Below, piece after piece: positions 23,201-36,302 of a stretch of 64,000 bases of DNA. Each line of letters starts with the position of its first letter. The first letter of the stretch is position 1. The notes under the pieces are model-generated. The model saw nothing but the letters and a program-made list of their open reading frames with translations, was not told the origin of the DNA and did no database searches. Position numbers and translations under genes: made by a program. Origin of the DNA: Parastagonospora avenae f. sp. tritici 18332-5 (Eukaryota; Ascomycota; Dothideomycetes; Pleosporales; Phaeosphaeriaceae). The stretch lies in contig JAFJTR010000035.1 in NCBI GenBank assembly GCA_022559985.1, positions 186,001 to 250,000 on the forward strand. The letters are read 5' to 3'.

Positions 23201-25183
23201 GTGAAGATCTAAATGATCTCCTGGCACTTGACGAGCTGCTCGACCACGTGATGGACGTCATGTCGGTTGCGAATGAGCTTATGCTTGATCGTCTGACACA
23301 GATCTGCCAAAGGCTGATCGGTCGCTATGGTGAGCATTTTTACGGTGCGAAGATGAGCAACACTAACTAATATCAGTCAATGCTCGAAATGTGTCTTCTT
23401 TGCTCATGGCAGTCGCACCAAGTTCAGTCGCTGAGTTCAAGGATGCTGCTCTAGAGTATGTCTGCTTGAGCTTGGAGGCAGTAATGCAGAACGGGTAAGT
23501 ACATTCATCATGGAGATGAAACACATCTGACAGACATTTAGATCTTTGGACGAGCTTGATGAAGATCTCCTCCTAGAACTCAATCAGGTCGCCCACGATA
23601 ATCAGCTCGCATATTTGCCATTTGCCAGAAGTGGCCGTGCTGAGGCTGTGCTCTTTGATCGTTACCCAGAGCTCGCTGAGAAGATCGAACGATCCAGGCG
23701 AGCCAAGGTCGATGCCATCGTACTTTCAAACAAGTATGCCGACACTGATGGGTTATCATCTTCCTTCAGGGCACAAAGCTTGGAAGAAGTCGCTGCATCT
23801 CCTCTACGGCAACGGACGAATAGGCGAGCATCGAAGGAGATGAAGAGCCCTGCTCTAACTCCGGCATTGAAAGGTAAAAGCTCGGTTCAAGACCTCATGT
23901 TTGAAATGTCGGACGGAGAGGACGATGAAGAGCGTTCGCAAGAGAAGATCAAGCCTCCACAGTTCACGAAGCGGTCTGCTGAGACAAGCCGAGTTGAGAC
24001 ACCAATCGGATCCCCAGAAGTGGCTTGGGGTTCATCGCAACCGCGGAGTCGAACTTCGCCTGGTGGGTTTGGCAAGGATATGGACATTCCTTCTCAGTCT
24101 GTCAGCCCTCTGCCTCCACCTGCAGTTCAAGCACCACGCCAGCCAGGACAGCCGTGGGGCACTGCAGCGCTGTCCGGTGCCAAGCTCGACCTGAAGGACA
24201 TTATGGCCCAGACTTCCACATCAACCCCGTCAAATCTGACTCTAGGCCTATCACGCAAGGAGAGTGAGCAGAAAGCGGCAGCATCTCATGCTAAGTTGTC
24301 GCAAAAGGAGCGTAAGCGGTTACAGCAAGCTCAGCAACTCGGTAGCCCTGTTGAGAAGCCACAAGCAGCACCTCCCGTCGTGTCTCCATGGCAAGCAGCC
24401 TCGCACCGCAAACCAAGCGCTACTCCAGTGGTCGCCCCAGCACCACAGCCTTCACCAAAAGCGTCGCCTCAACCCTCGCGAGCGCCAAGCACACCGCAGC
24501 TTACTATGCGACAGACCATCGCCAATAATGGGGCAAGTTCTAAGCAAAAGGGTAAACGCTCTGCATCGCAAGCCACTACAGAAGTAGCTGGAGCAGCTTC
24601 GCCGAATCGTCCAGCTGCTAATGAGAGGGGCATGTCCGTCTCAACGGATCCGATACCCACTCCACGATCAGTCCGTCACATACCATTACCGCAACACTCT
24701 CCCTCATCACCCAGCCAGAATCTTAGCATGATGGAGATTCTCTCGCTGCAAGAAGCAGAAAAGACGTCTATCCGCGACGCAGCAGCAAAGCGCAGCTTGC
24801 AGGAGATTCAACAAGAACAAGAATTCCAAGCATGGTGGGACGAGGAAAGCAAACGCGTCATTCAAGAAGAGGAGCAGCGCAAGCGAGCTGAAGAACGCGC
24901 TGTGCGCAACGCTACACGTGGACGAAGTAAGCCTCGCGGTGGAAGAGGAAGCAAAGGCCAAAAAGATGGCGAAGTGGATGGCGATCGAGGCAAGCAGAGT
25001 AGCGATGTAAGCCAGGGGCCAGCATCGGTTCCTAAGACTGTGCCTAAGCAAGAAGGTGCAGATCGTGGGCGGGGAAGGGGAAGAGGCCACCGAGGTGGGA
25101 GAGGTGGACCAAGAGGTGGACGATTGCAGGGACGACAGCGTGATAGCGCAACGAATTCTGGTGCTCCTGTCATGACATTGTAG
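20221..25183 (+). CDS. Ankyrin-RCC1-BTB-BTB protein (IBtk/Btb3-like, probable Cul3 adaptor)
   Basis: Exons 20221-23329, 23377-23494 and 23542-25183 give 1622 residues. The start MSGYLWKYFLEDDVDNF precedes two ankyrin repeats (residues about 80-155, MTILHHAAS and GWTALHRAFYFGNIAIARLIL). RCC1-type repeats run from about 235 to 560 (VYTFGSNKN, LYMCGHGPGGRLGTG, IYSWGNNAFGQLGY, LYTFGKNEGQLG). Two BTB domains start near 764 (SDVHIPLHDFMLSGRS) and 911 (MLLHSDIICQRCPFFEGLF). The spliced part continues with RYVNARNVSSLL and AALEYVCLSLEAVMQNG, then a Ser/Pro-rich tail, a Gln/Glu helix (QEQEFQAWWDEESKR) and a terminal RGG box. This order matches animal IBtk and yeast Btb3-type proteins, which act with Cul3. 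A start 45 bases upstream would need GTG, so the ATG is preferred. Confidence 0.9.
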
Positions 25184-28100
25184 GTATTGGAGTGCCATTT
25201 AGCACATATTGTAGCATTTGCATTTGCAGGGTAGATTTTCGAGTGTTTGAATATCACTACGCCATTTAAGCATACTTCAAATCTTGGAATTGTAAAGGTC
25301 AAGAAACTGGAACAAGCTACATGTGAATACCTAGACCGGAACAATATACATACATTGTTTGCCCACCCACTTTCGATCTCATCCTCAGCCCTTGAAACCT
25401 CCTAGAGTCACCTTCGCCCATATTAAAGCACATCGTCCGACACCCAGATACAGCACACGGTGCCTAGAGTATGACCAGGTTGTTGTACAAAGGATGTCCT
25501 TTCCGCGTGGGATGCACAAGCCTGGTTGCGTTACACGTACTAGTTTCATTAGCACAACCCTAAGTCCATGCAATGCCGAAATTTCCCAGTAGCTCGCGAC
25601 TACATGTTCCGCAACGGAATTGTCTTGCACCGCACTTCAACCGCACTACAAGCGACGTGGCATACGAAGAGTCTGCCTGGGCAGGACATTGGTAGACGAG
25701 TCAGTGATCTACATAGCCGGTTCATGGGTGAGGATGAGATGAGATGTGATAATCCGTTGTGCAAATAGTTGAGCAGGAATTCGCGTGAATGTTCAAGCGA
25801 GGAGAGAATGGACAGGGGCGGCGACAGGCACTAGGCCGCCCGCTAGGACTGGCAGGGCTGAACTATCATCGATAGCTGGCTTCTGAGTGGTGTGGGTAGG
25901 AAAGCCGGCAAGTGTGTGGAGCTGTAAAGCCCACGAGATTCCTCCTAAGATGAGATCTTTGTATCAGAAGAGGAACGAACTGGCTGTGTATCCCCAGAGA
26001 TTTATTATTAGAACAGTTATTGACAGCGATGTACGTACTTCAGTGAAGTAACCCGCACCAACAACGCTCTCCAGCCTGATGTGATACCGTCTTATGGCCG
26101 CACGGCCTCTCTCGGCCAGCGTCGCCATTGTAACAATGAATGTTTCCGCCTCGGAAGCTGTATAGTCCGCAGAGGTCGGTCCGAAGCCACATTGTATCGA
26201 ACAGTTGACCCCAGCTCGCCTGGCCTGCAGCTGCTTAGTGAAGCCCTTCAAGGTACACCGGGGAAGCTTACAACGACAACCGAGAAAAGGGCCGCTTGAT
26301 TGAGTATAGCCTAATTCATGATTGAAGAGACTGGGCTCGATGCGATGGCGGAGAGAAGTGCGAACAAAGGTTATATGGTAGAAGATGCCGGGCAGCCGCA
26401 ACCTTAATGAAGGTTTTTGCTCGGAAAGTATCTTCAGTGGACGACGTTGTGGCGTTGTGGGAAAAGACCATATCCGCTGCGGGCTGGTCTAGCTGGTCCG
26501 ACGGCGGCGCGCACAACTGTACGCTAAGATATGCACGTCACACCTGCATTTGGGTTTGACCCACTTTACGATTGTGTTTTCGGCTCTACTTATTCAGACG
26601 CGAGCCTGGTTCGGCTAGACACAGAGTTCTGGTACTCGGAGCAGCCTCCGATGGGCATGCGGAGCTCCGGAACAAACCATTGCCAACGTCGGCCTTTGCC
26701 TTTGGAAACTTAAAATCCATCAGATAGAAATAAGGTACAAGGTACATGAACAGGGCGTGACATCTCTTGAAACCCAGACCTTGTAGTTTAAAGTCGGCCT
26801 GTGCGAAGATCGATTGGCTGTGCAGTGAGCTTATTATGTCGTCAATCGTAAGCATCGTACACCGGAACGATAGCTCCAGAGATCCGCTCTAGACGACAGT
26901 CGTAAGCTCGTATAAGCAAGAAACAGCGCCAAGGCTCTCTAAGGTTCTTGGGTTAACATGCGACTTCTCGATCCACTCCCCTTGTTCCCCGATACGTACG
27001 AAAGCAAGACACGATTCCAAGCCTACACCACTATCGTTCAGACATCGCAAAAGCGTCGTGTCCGACCCTCCGCGTCCAAGACGTCCGAAAACCGCATCTT
27101 CGGTGCTCAGTGTGTCCGGGGTCGGCCCGATGGTCTCACAGGCATGCTGACTTGAAGGGTTCGATTCGAGGTAGCAGCCTCTCATTTCATTTGACAGCTC
27201 CGGCACGGGCCGGGCGTGCCATTTACTCGGATCCTCAGGCTCGAAACAAAGTCGCCTTCGTCGAAGCGACCCCGCTAACATCGAGCGTCGTTGAGCTTGA
27301 TGGACAGGAGAAGTTAAATATTGCTTTTTCCAATACACCTAGCAGCTTCCCTCTGTGGACGCGAATCGCCGCCGCACATCGTATCGAGTCTCGGCATGCC
27401 GAGGATATGTTAATTGGACGTTGTTGCGAGCCGGTAGGCTGTGTCTGCACGCGCGGAGGTTGAGAAGACGAACAGTATTGGATACGGTGTGTTTCACAGG
27501 TGTTTTGCGGAGGAGAGATCAGCTAGGACGATCAGAGGCAAGCCATTTGTTCGGAAGGTTCCATAAGCAATTTAATCGAGCCGCCTTACGACGTCGAGAT
27601 CTCCGAGATACAACCATATACCAGGGTAACAAATGTGCGCAATACTGTGGGCACGTATACCCCGTTCTTTCCTTCATTGGGAAGCATAATTGTCGAGCAG
27701 ACCACATGACCAGAATGCGATGCAGCCAAGAGGGGCTCAGCGCTGTGAAAAGGCCCGGATGGCGGCCCAATTGCAGAGAGTACCACTCACATCTTTGGAA
27801 ATGTCGTCTGGTACTGTACTGTGTTAGGACAACGCAAAGACAAAAAGCGTCGGAGGTTACCCACGCGATGCAAGGGTCTGTTCATCACAGGGAGTCTCCC
27901 TGTATGGTTTGAGCAAATGCATGCGAGGGGCTATGCACAGCCATCGTGTTCGAATCGCTCAACGGTGCATCTTGTTATCAAGGCTCACTGATGCGCATCC
28001 CCGATAGCCTTTGCTACTGTATTGCGTTCAGCGGGGAGACGGCAAAGGCGCAAGCCTAGGAAGACGCGGAGCGGCCGATTGCGGGCGAACACTGGTGACT

Positions 28101-31100
28101 GGGGAATGGCGCCGAAGGTTTATGTTTTGGAGGTTGTTGGAGTAAACTTGACCTATCATGTCTATCCGCGGGCAGTTGACTCTCAGGCATGGCCGTGTGT
28201 ACGAAGGGCTTGCCAGATTCCGACCACAACTCCGCGATGTTCGTCTCATTTCGACCTTTTGCAACGTCACGATGACAGCGATAGCAATCGTGCGTGTTGG
28301 ATAGGCTCTGGGTTTTTTGAAAGTGCGTGGGGTTATGATGAGGCAAGGAAAGGAGAATCTCACGGGTCGGTTAACGCCCTGCCATAGCTATCGTGTTCGG
28401 GTACGCCGGTGACATCTCAAGCCAATCCCGTTGTCTCCTCCCGAAGGCAAGCCAGGAGGAACGTCAGCAGATCGTCGGGATCAACCCCGACACAGTAAGA
28501 CCGGTCAGTTGAGTCTTCAGGCAGTGCTGCTCACGTACACGGGACTGCAGCGGACTTCGAAACACAGTGAGAAGCGGCCTGCCGTGGCGTCTTGTACTCG
28601 CCAAATTGAACCCTGACGTCTTGAGAAATGACGAAGGCGATCACGGGCACGGTCGAAGACCACGTGGAATCCATGCAGGATTTGCAGGATTGGTGGGTAT
28701 GTGTTCCGTGGCCGTGCAAGGGTCGCAATATCTCTACTTGCGCCGACATGTGGGACACTTGCAATGTGGTTCAAGCTTTGATGTCGCCATCTGGCCCCGC
28801 CAACAGTCAGCATGATGCTCATGCTTCAATATTTCGGGCTGCAGTGAGAATTGTCATTGTTGGGAGGACCTGTATGCCCCAGTGTACCATGGACAGGTTA
28901 CCTTGTCGCGGAAACAGGATCCCAACCTTGCTACATGACGACCCGGCCTCAGCATATCCACTCTGCGATTGCGTGTCGAGGGCAAGTGCCAATTTGTGTT
29001 CGACTGCAGCAAATACAGTAAGTATCGACGTGGCTGACCGCCAATGGATAAAAAGCACTGCAGGCCCAAGGGAAAGGCCCATGCTCTTTGCCCTTCGCAT
29101 TTTCCTCATTGGTTAGCCGACCCTCCATTAATGCAACACCGTTACCCGCAATGGTTTGATCCACCAATATCCGTCACGCACCACAATTGGACCTGTTCGA
29201 AAGTGCTCATGTGCATAAGTTGGGTCGCATGTACTCATGTACCTTGGGGCCCCACGCTTCGAGAAGCGTGTGTTTCGCAACCCTGAACAGGGTATAGTAC
29301 CGGCTGTTATGGGGGCACGTAATGCTTTCTGTCCTGCGCTCCCAAGTCCCGGGACGTGAACATGGGATTTGAATTCGGTTTGATCTTGCTCCACGTGCTT
29401 GCTCGCCGTTCATCCGCCTGATCAATGGAAGTAGTGCGCAGCATCCGAGCTCGCATTCATCTTTGGTATGGACAGAGGTCTTGTGACCCGCCCAAAAGTT
29501 TTTGCAATCGGTGGTAATCGTGGTAGAAAGTCATTGGAAATATCGGGTCCGAGAATGACTGGTGTTATCTAGGCGACGGGATGCTCTCCGCGCGTTTGAG
29601 CGTTGGTGCTAATCACGTCAGTGGCAGACTGCGGAGGCTCCGCCGATGGTTAGAGCGTAAGTGCGGTGGATGCCGTCGGTCCAGTAATCTCGTGAAAGAC
29701 GACACAATGCAATCATAGCATGATTGGTACTTGCTCAACGGTCGTGCTGAGCTGCTGCGAGCTGATGGCTGCTTCATGCGTCGTTTTCGCTTTCGATACG
29801 AGATTTGTCGTTCCTTCCGCGTCCGAAAGGCATATCGGATCGGTATGTCACCACGCTGTCGCCCAGGTCTTGTCAGGGAAAGGGAACCACATGCTGGGTT
29901 CGGTCCGTCGCAATTATCGGGTCAATGCCGTGGTGTAGCGGTGAGGGTTAGCCGGAAGCTCGGAAGCGGCAATGAAGGATGAACCAATGTAAAATTCGCT
30001 GTGGTACATGAAAGAATCCGTGAAGCCTTTTCCAAATGGGTATTGTGCAGAGTTCCGCCGAGCCGTGTGCGCCTTGCTAAATGAAAACCAACAAAATAAA
30101 ATGCGCCGAAATGGATGATGTCCCTCAAAAATATAACGATGCTTTACTCCGTGATCCTTTGCAGTCGCCTTGGAGGATGTTAGATGGCTGTAGTGTGGGG
30201 CAATTTGGGAGGACAAACTGCAGTTCTCGTCAAGGCGGTACTCTCTAGAAACGACTGTCAGCTCATCAGTCTTGATGTTCTTGAATGGTTCTCACATTGC
30301 TACCACATTCGCAGGACATCTCTTGTGTGTCTCTTGATACTTTGTACACCAGGCTCGGACGACATAGCGAAGATGGCTGCACTTGTACTGGACTTGTGTA
30401 TAGTCGCACATGATGCACGACCAAGACTGATCGGTAGAGATCCACGTTGTGGATGATGATGGTGTGGGATGAAAGCGGAATGATTGGTATGAGGAAGATT
30501 TAGAATGCTTTCCCAGTCAATCTTGGAGGTGCGCGACGGACCGCGCCCAAGATATAAGACTACGGACCAAACGCCGGAGGAGAACGTCAGTGCGATCAGG
30601 TACCCGAGTGATAATGCAGAGTTGGGCCATGTCAATTGGACCTGGCTCAATGACATGCATCATGGGAGTAGCCATGATCTGATCCCCCAACGGATCCGGG
30701 CCACTGCGAGTGGTCGAGCATGTAGACGCATGTGGAGCTTGTTTGAAGTCGCTCCGCTTGTGGCTACGGGCGGATGCACCTGGGACATCCCGAGAAAAAA
30801 GCCCTACAGGGTAGGACCGCTAAGGAGGTTGCGTGTGTAAGGAATTCGACCTCGACCCCGGGCTTAAACTCTGACGGAGCAATAATGCGATCCCGGCGTG
30901 TGAGTGGTTGATGAATTGTTCGAGTCTGGGCACCAGCTCGCCTCGTGTCCCTAGCTTGCGCTAATGCCAAAGTTACGAGCGGTTCCACATAGCGAGAAAA
31001 AGCTGATCGACGACCACGGGTCCACGTTGGATGTGCTGCGCAGAGACGGCGTGGGGTTGCGCCGTTGGGAAAACATGCGCGTGGGTGAGGCTGCAGCCAC

Positions 31101-33370
31101 CACCTGCAAGCCCTCAGACGGTGAACCACCTAGCCCGTATCACGGTGCAGGTCGCAGGAGCGGCCCTAGGATATACAACGCTCTTTTAATGACATCGCGT
31201 CCACCGCCCTTCGCAGTACTAAGGTAATAGCCTGTTGCGCCACTCCTTGCGTGTTCCCCTCTTCTTCTCGCAATTGCTATTCGGCGGGTTTCGTACATCC
31301 TTCTCACCGATGCCCGTTTCGTGCGGATGAGAACGCGCTTCCCCGAATATTGTGACGACAGCCGCCCGCGAGTAGAATGTTGCGCAATCATAGATGCCGT
31401 TCCGCTACTTGCTGAGCACGGCAGCCATGGCATGCCTTTGTTTTGTGACCAACTTTAGCATGGTACGATATGGTATTGGTTGACGGCTACACTGAAGCCT
31501 AGGTCTTATTATTCAGAACTCAAATATCACCACTGGGATGTGAGCGTTCATGGTTGATGAACCGATTCCGCTCGATATCCTTGTCGATGGACCATCGGTG
31601 ACAGCGATATGAGCGAGAATTACTCATCGTTGTACTTGCCGTTTCGTCCGTTGAGGCATTCCAATTGTACCCCTCATTACTCACTCGGAATGACTTGGAA
31701 TGGCGCCGCTCCATCAATTCGTGACTGAGTCAGTTTGCGTCTTCGGACAATCTAATGCGTGGCGGGGTATCTTTGAAAGTGATGAGAGATGCAGGTACAG
31801 CAGTCCTCTCAAACTTACGACATGGACTAGACAGACTTGATCACAAATCACACAGTAAGCGCCGAAGTCCAGACAGATCTTTTCCCTGCAAGTGGAATGC
31901 AAACCATGCTGCGGACAGTCCAGAGGTACATATCCGACAGGTACGCCTACACAACCTATCACGCTGCATGTACCAAAGGCAGGAAGGTGATGTAGTGGAT
32001 GAGGCGTTCAGTACGACATCTTGCTTAGGTGCCTGCCCAGCATGTGCATACTCGTATGTATACTCGAACCAGGCTCTCGGTGTATATATGCGCGGCACAG
32101 GCCGTGTTGCATCTGTATACCGAAGCACGTAGATTAAATGCAAGTGAGTGGATGCATGGCAACGCAAGCGACCCAAAGCGTGAATACCAAGGATTTGGCT
32201 CGGTAGTTCTGGGCCTTGCGAAGTGGCGAGACTGTACAAGTGGTTACGACGTGCAATTTCAGCCCTGGCAGCCCCGAAGAAGATTGTAGTGGATGAGAGC
32301 GCTTTCTGGATGGAGTTGCGTGATTCGTTGCTATTATGGTATTGGACAGGATCGAGTGGAAAATCAGACGCGTGAGGGTTAAGGAGCGTAGGACTGTTTG
32401 AGGATCTTGCATCGCAGCTAAAGAATCGAAGTTGGAACCTGGTGGTAGTTGTAGATCGCAAGTTCCACACGACACTTGGGCCAAGTCGCCATTCACTACA
32501 CATTGGACCACGTGAGTATAATGCGAGGAGGTCTCGGCGGCGACTTGCCTGACCCAATGACTGCAGATCGTCGGTATAAACAAGGCGATGTTCAATCTTC
32601 CCGGTTTTCAAATGTTGTTGCCGCTAGACTCACGAAATGACTCCTGTGGACTCAATGACGGATTCACTTGTGTTATCAGCACTACGTCATTTCTCCTTTT
32701 GTAGAACTCCGCGGCCCAAGTTTCTGTCAGATAAGAACTAGGGGTATTTCTCTAGCAAGGCTACGTACCTTTATAGTCACGTGTTCGTATACTACCAGGA
32801 GATATCGTATACCAACCTACATCCCTCCTGCGCATCGGGCGCACACACATTTAATGCGTAGGTATCTCGTGTGTGATCAATTGAAGCATCGTGGTTATAT
32901 CGGGACAGTCTATGGCGCAATAATTCTGAAGCCATAAGACGATCGTAACCTTGGTCGAAAGCTCGGCCAGCACGACTGCATGTTCAGGCTGAAGATACGA
33001 CATGGATGCGGACAGACGCTACCAAAGGCATGGAAGTTCCACGTACAAAATGTCAGCGTGAAACTGTTCCAGCCCCACATATAGTTCGCGTCGGCTCTGC
33101 CGTGTAACCACGTAAAGTGACCTATATGTATGTTAAGTCAGCGACACGAAAGGTCTAGCACACTAAGTGCCGGGTGATTCTGTAGGCTTCATTCTGTTTA
33201 TGTGCCGCGGTTCGTTGAACTTGTTGGGTATTTCATTCCACCACTATCCAATAATGTGAAGTGCCGCAGTCCGGGTATGTTATCGTGACAGGCTCCTGAT
33301 GCACGTATATCCTGTGAAGGCAACGCGACTGGCCGCTTGCGGGTATATCCGCCTCAAATATACACATAAA
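25184..33370. other. Gene desert of about 8.2 kb
   Basis: Between the BTB gene and glycerol kinase I find no frame with a recognisable domain, signal peptide or plausible exon chain. The longest frames (27355-27912 plus, 31841-32611 minus) give compositionally random Arg/Ser/Cys-rich translations and overlap others on the opposite strand. The stretch is not obviously AT-rich, so it does not look like a classic heavily RIP-mutated transposon island. I saw no long terminal repeat, transposase or reverse transcriptase motif and no tRNA. It may be old decayed sequence, or hold non-coding RNA that cannot be seen from sequence alone. Confidence 0.5.
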
Positions 33371-35138
33371 TCATGAAAACTCGCCGTTCTGTTCGTCAGC
33401 GTCCAGCCAGCCCCTGCACATTTCGACTGCTCTGCCCCACTTTTTGAACATTTTTGCACCTTCGTCTTTGCTGATGTTTGGTTCAAAGATCACTCGGTCT
33501 TTTTGGTTGATTTCTTTTAGTTCGTCAAATTCTTTCCACACATCGACGGCGAAGCCAGCTGCGATCGCAGCACCAAGGGCAGTCGTCTCGCGCATTGCTG
33601 GTCGATCCACGGGAATACCAATGATGTTTGCTTGAGTCTAGTCGTCATATGTAAGCCACATGCCTTACAGGGATTTATAGAATGTACAGGGAATATACTT
33701 ACCTGCATGCACAGATTTGAGTTCGACATGCCTCCGTCCACCGCAAGCATGTTAAGCTTGTGGCCGCTGTCCTTCTCCATAGCGTCAAGAATGGCCTTTG
33801 TCTGGAAGCAAGTCGCTTCAAGGGTCGCTCTAGCAATATGGCCCCGCTCAGTAAATTGTGTGATACCAAAAATGGTGCCCTTGGCGTCATCAATCCAGTA
33901 TGGGGCGAAAAGCCCTGAGAAGGCAGTGACGAAGACGCAACCACCGTTGTCTTGCACACTTGCTGCGAGATCACTGATCTTATGCGAGTGAGTTATGAAG
34001 CCCATATTGTTCATCAAGAATTTCACACCACTCCCAGCGACAGCAATACTTCCCTCGAGCGCATAAACGGGCTTGCGCTTACCGCCAAAATCGTACGCAA
34101 CAGTAGCCAGCAAGCCATGATGGGATATCACTGGCTTCTCGCCAACATTATAAAGCAAGAAGCAACCGGTGCCATACGTATTTTTCGCAGCGCCAGGTGT
34201 GAAGCCTTGTTGGCCGACCAAGGCAGAAGACTGGTCTCCCAAGCACCCTGCAATCCGAATGCCTTTCAACTCTCCTTTCTGGATGGAACCGAAAGCGTCC
34301 GGTGACGACGAGGGAACGATTTTTGGAAGGTTCAACTTCTTTCGGTCCAGCCCGAAGAATTCTAGAAGTTGATCGTCGTACTGCACCGTGTGCAGATTCA
34401 TGAACATAGTTCTAGAGGCGTTTGTCGTGTCCGTCACGTGAAGATCCCTTTCCTTTCCCCCATTGAGATTGTACAGGATCCAGGTGTCGATGGTGCCGAA
34501 TGACAGTCTGCCTTCGTCGTATGCCTCTTTAACCGCATCAACGTGTTGAATCAGCCACATGAGCTTCACCGATGAGGGATATGTCGAGAGCGGGAGCCCG
34601 CACATGTCTTGCAGTTTATCCGCACCATCCCTGGCTTTGAGCTCGCGAACCAAGCCCTTGGTTCTCGTATCTGGCCAAGCAATGGCATTGTACAATGGCT
34701 CGCCCGTATTGGTGTCCCACACCACAGTAGTCTCACGCTGGTTGGTTATGCCGATGGCTTTGATGTCAGAAATTTTGTACTCCATATCAAGAAAGATCGA
34801 AGTTGCTCGTTCCATGCACTCTTCAACCGAAGCAATGATTTCTTTTGGGTCGTGCTCGTGCCATCTGCGCCTTGTGAGCGATGCATTGCATTGTGGTGCG
34901 CTAGAGATACTCACCCTGACTGGGGATATTTTTGGGTGAATTCAATCTGATGCTGTGCGACAGGCTCGCCTAACCCGTCGAAGATGATGAAGCGCGTACT
35001 TGTAGTTCCTTGATCAATGGATCCGATGAAGAAGTTCTTGAGCTTTTCTTCATCGAGCTGTGTTCCATCTTGGGTGTCAGCAACCTGCTCCTTTGGTATC
35101 GGTTGCGGATTCGTCTCCTGGGCAGATAGTTTTTCCAT
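33371..35138 (-). CDS. GUT1: Glycerol kinase
   Basis: It phosphorylates glycerol to glycerol 3-phosphate with ATP, the entry step for growth on glycerol. Exons 34915-35138, 33703-34864 and 33371-33637 give 550 residues. The FGGY-family phosphate loop is GSIDQGTTSTRFIIFD (about residues 39-54). The glycerol-site segment is GITNQRETTVVWD plus WPDTRT. The second domain has NTYGTGCFLLYN and LEGSIAVAGSGVKFL, and the C-terminus has LAVDGGMSNSN and RPAMRETTALGAAIAAG. The splices rejoin YPQSG with WHEHDP and LCMQ with TQANIIGIP, both typical of the family. The frame extends upstream without ATG, so I use the ATG at 35138 (MEKLSAQ). Confidence 0.95.
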
Positions 35139-36302
35139 TGCCTTGCGTGATTGACGTGCTTGCTGAGGTCTCGAGCTAGAGGTATGCAATCGCGATGCGC
35201 ATCTAAAGTTTGTCTGCCAGATGTTGAGGTTCTGTTTAGCTACAGTGTTCGCGCTGAAGTTGTTCCGAGGTCCGTTCCGAGTGTATGCACTCGCGACACA
35301 ATGCACCGAATTTCAAGTGGTTGGGGGAAGACTGAACTTGGGGAAGAAGCTGTGGAGTTTGATGCAGAAGACCAGGGATGAAATCATTGGAAAAGGCGCG
35401 GAAATGCTCGGAGACAAGTCGGCACGCGACGATGGCAGCGCGTCTATCCTATCAAGCGGTATGACGTTGGCGGAGGGGTGGTGTTTAGTTTTAAAGCGGG
35501 GGAGAGGGGAAGCTTCCAAGACTAGAAGAGCAACCGCGAGGGGCGCCCAGCCTCGTCATGTGAAGCCACAAATATTTCAGCCTCCATCGAATTCGTTGAG
35601 GCCACCCGTATTTGCTGCGGGGATCGTCGATGGATGGCCAGTGGGATCGATGTTTTGATCTAACGCAAGAGCTAGGCAAGTTTTCCGTGCGGCGCGGTCT
35701 CTGAGCCTCAGAGTGATATCAGTACAGCGGGTCCGATCAACATGAGCTGCGTGGGATCAGCAAAGCTCCACATGGCACAGCATATAAAATCATCAAACTT
35801 ATTGCCTGGTATCCGACCGGCAGGAAGCCCAAGCTGGTATGTCTCCTGTTGATTCAACGTCCCATGGGGTTGCTTCTGCTACATGGCAAGACGACGTTTC
35901 ACACTTGGCGAGCGTAAAGTGTACACAACTCCTATGGCCCACACCAGCCGCAACAAGAGTCCCTTGTGACCTTATTACATACACGCAACCGACCGAAGTG
36001 GACACGACAACACATCCCTCCGACAGAAGACGGTCCACTTTTCCCGCCGCCGCCGCGTAGTCCCTGCCGATATCAACAATTTTGAATTTGGCCCTGTGAC
36101 ACTCTTCGCCAAAAGGGCCCATGGACAATGTCTCGTCTAATGGGAATTACAACCTTGTCCAGATATTCTGCATATGCGAATGTCTAGTCCCATGCGAGCT
36201 TGCCTTGCTTAGCCGTCGGCCAATCACAGCTGACCAAACCCCGTTAACCGAGTTGAGGACTGTCAGATTGGGAGAACAAATCCGCATCCCTCCTGGTCCA
36301 AA
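35139..36302. promoter_or_regulatory. Divergent intergenic region, GUT1 / ERG27
   Basis: About 1.16 kb between two start codons that face apart. No additional gene is visible. Both promoters must lie here; no known factor site was assigned. Confidence 0.45.

Noticed and set aside
27120..27180. tRNA-like B-box sequence (ggttcgattcg)
   Set aside because: The flanking bases do not form a T-arm stem and no acceptor stem or A box lies at the correct distance.
27355..27912. Plus-strand open frame of 185 codons in the gene desert
   Set aside because: Arg/Cys-rich random-looking translation and no supporting neighbours.
29930..30000. A-box-like sequence (tggtgtagcggt)
   Set aside because: No matching B box follows, so a tRNA cannot be folded.
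31841..32611. Minus-strand open frame of 256 codons in the gene desert
   Set aside because: No domain, signal peptide or splice continuation; overlaps plus-strand frames of similar quality; composition looks random.
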